6,337 bases of DNA, from assembly GCA_963169475.1 (NCBI GenBank), contig CAUJFT010000405.1:1-6337 (forward strand), given 5' to 3'. This document shows positions 5,137-6,337 of this stretch, one piece after another (position 1 is the first letter of the stretch; each line of letters begins with the position of its first letter). The position numbers and the translations under genes were made by a program. The stretch comes from Bacteroidota bacterium. GTDB lineage: Bacteria; Bacteroidota; Bacteroidia; J057. The notes under the pieces are model-generated. The model searched no databases. It worked only from the letters and a program-made list of their open reading frames with translations, and was not told the origin of the DNA.

Positions 5137-6337
5137 TTATACTTTTTCCCAAACAGTACCCTCCGGAGTATCCTTCAACCGAATATTCATCTTTGTGAGT
5201 GAATCCCTGATAAAATCAGAGACCTTAAAATTTTTATCCTTCCGTGCATCACTTCTGATAGCGGTAATCATCTCCATCAATCCCTCCACAAGTCCATCTT
5301 CATTCTGTTTAACGTTTTCCATCTTTAGTCCCAGAATATCAAAGAAGAATATATTTGCCGCCTCCGAAAAAGATTTTAGCGTATCGGGATTTACCGCCAA
5401 AGTCCCGTTCTTATCTGCAAATAACTGATTGAGAGCCGGAACTACTTCAAAAAAACGAGCGATAACCCTTGCAGTATTAAAGTCATCATTCATCAATGCC
5501 TCGGCTTCCTCTCGAAAGGTTTTCAGATTATTTTCTATTTCAGGGTTTATCACTACTTGACGATGTTCCGTACCAATTTGGGGCAATCTTTCCAAAGCAT
5601 CATAAATTCTTTTCAGGGCTTTTTCGGCGGCTTGAAGCGAAGTATTGGAAAAGTCAATCGTACTCCGATAGTGCGCTTGCAAAATGTAAAAACGAATCGT
5701 TACCGGAGAATATGCCTGCTCTAAAAGTGGGTGATTTCCAGAATAAAGCTCTTTGAGGTTAATTCCATTTCCTAGGGACTTTGCCATCTTCTGCCCTTCA
5801 ATCGTAATCATATTACAATGCATCCAATATTGAGCCTCGCCATATTTATCAAACCCAGGCGCGTGATTACAAGCATTAGACTGCGCAATCTCAGCTTCGT
5901 GATGCGGAAAAATCAAATCTAATCCCCCACCATGAATATCATATTTCTCCCCCAAATACTTAGTACTCATCGCACTACACTCAATATGCCACCCCGGAAA
6001 ACCTATCCCCCACGGAGAACTCCAACGCATTAAATGAGACTCATCGGCTTGTTTCCAAAGTGCAAAATCCGCAGGATGTCGCTTCTCTTCTAATCCCTCA
6101 AGGTTTTCCCGCGAACCTGCTACAATTTCCTCCAGATTCCTGCCAGATAGCTCCCCATAACCAAAAACCTCATTATATTTGGGCGTATCAAAATATACAG
6201 ACCCATTTACCACATAAGCGAACCCGTTTTTAAGGATTCTCTCAATCATCTCTATCTGCTCCGGAATATGACCCGTAGCCCGCGGCTCAATACTCGGACG
6301 TAGAATGTTCAGCGCGTCCATATCAAAATGATAGCTG
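5137..6337 (-). CDS. cysS: Cysteinyl-tRNA synthetase, N-terminus missing beyond the window
   Basis: This class I synthetase attaches cysteine to tRNA-Cys in the cytoplasm. About 399 residues are seen; the frame stays open to the right edge, with residues SYHFD before the Met at 6321, so that Met is internal. The HIGH motif and first zinc ligand lie outside the window. Numbering from that Met: DMDALN region (1-5), [10 protein letters not shown] (81-90), [15 protein letters not shown] (102-116) with zinc ligand Cys115, [20 protein letters not shown] (128-147) with zinc ligands His140 and Glu144, then the signature KMAKS (178-182) followed by LGNGINL. Family enzymes usually read KMSKS; here the first Ser is Ala. 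The helical tRNA-binding domain follows, and the protein ends [13 protein letters not shown], a normal CysRS C-terminus, so this end is complete. It converges on folA across a 63-nt gap holding an inverted repeat. Confidence 0.97.
   Translation of the reverse strand, partial: SYHFDMDALNILRPSIEPRATGHIPEQIEMIERILKNGFAYVVNGSVYFDTPKYNEVFGYGELSGRNLEEIVAGSRENLEGLEEKRHPADFALWKQADESHLMRWSSPWGIGFPGWHIECSAMSTKYLGEKYDIHGGGLDLIFPHHEAEIAQSNACNHAPGFDKYGEAQYWMHCNMITIEGQKMAKSLGNGINLKELYSGNHPLLEQAYSPVTIRFYILQAHYRSTIDFSNTSLQAAEKALKRIYDALERLPQIGTEHRQVVINPEIENNLKTFREEAEALMNDDFNTARVIARFFEVVPALNQLFADKNGTLAVNPDTLKSFSEAANIFFFDILGLKMENVKQNEDGLVEGLMEMITAIRSDARKDKNFKVSDFIRDSLTKMNIRLKDTPEGTVWEKV

Noticed and set aside
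1..6337. CRISPR array, tRNA/rRNA, transposase or defence system
   Set aside because: Scanned by eye on both strands: no spaced direct repeats, no tRNA cloverleaf or CCA end, no transposase-like protein and no insertion-sequence inverted ends flanked by target duplications.

Overview
The window looks like a piece of chromosome from a member of the Bacteroidota, possibly near the Cytophagales/Sphingobacteriales; this placement is inference. The signs are a moderate-to-low GC content, A-rich leaders with little or no Shine-Dalgarno sequence, promoter-like TAnnTTTG elements typical of this phylum, and protein sequences (CysRS, the TPR protein, the SecF end) that read like this phylum's versions.

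Layout from left to right. (1) Positions 1-584, plus strand: the SecF-type end of a protein-export gene (probably a SecDF fusion), entering from the left edge. (2) Positions 585-705: two consecutive hairpins, the second a very good intrinsic terminator. (3) Positions 706-1182: no convincing intact gene; short protein-like fragments broken by stops suggest, weakly, a decayed sequence. (4) Positions 1183-4406, minus strand: a three-gene run in the order rfbC (dTDP-sugar 3,5-epimerase), an alpha/beta-hydrolase of the YbfF type (overlapping rfbC by 4 nt), then, after about 90 nt with its own possible promoter, a 600-residue secreted TPR-repeat protein. (5) Positions 4407-4581: a divergent promoter region. 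(6) Positions 4582-5073, plus strand: folA (dihydrofolate reductase). (7) A convergent 63-nt gap with a perfect 10-bp inverted repeat. (8) Positions 5137-6337, minus strand: most of cysS (cysteinyl-tRNA synthetase), whose N-terminus lies beyond the right edge.

The genes are mostly core housekeeping: membrane protein export, folate/one-carbon metabolism, tRNA charging and nucleotide-sugar synthesis. They do not form an obvious single pathway. The only tight functional unit visible is rfbC with the hydrolase, linked by an ATGA stop/start overlap. I see no mobile element, CRISPR array, RNA gene or defence system, and nothing that amounts to a new biological system. The points most worth a second look are homopolymer tracts at and just inside the TPR gene, the fragment-bearing 477-nt gap, the double hairpin after secDF, and the KMAKS form of the CysRS signature.
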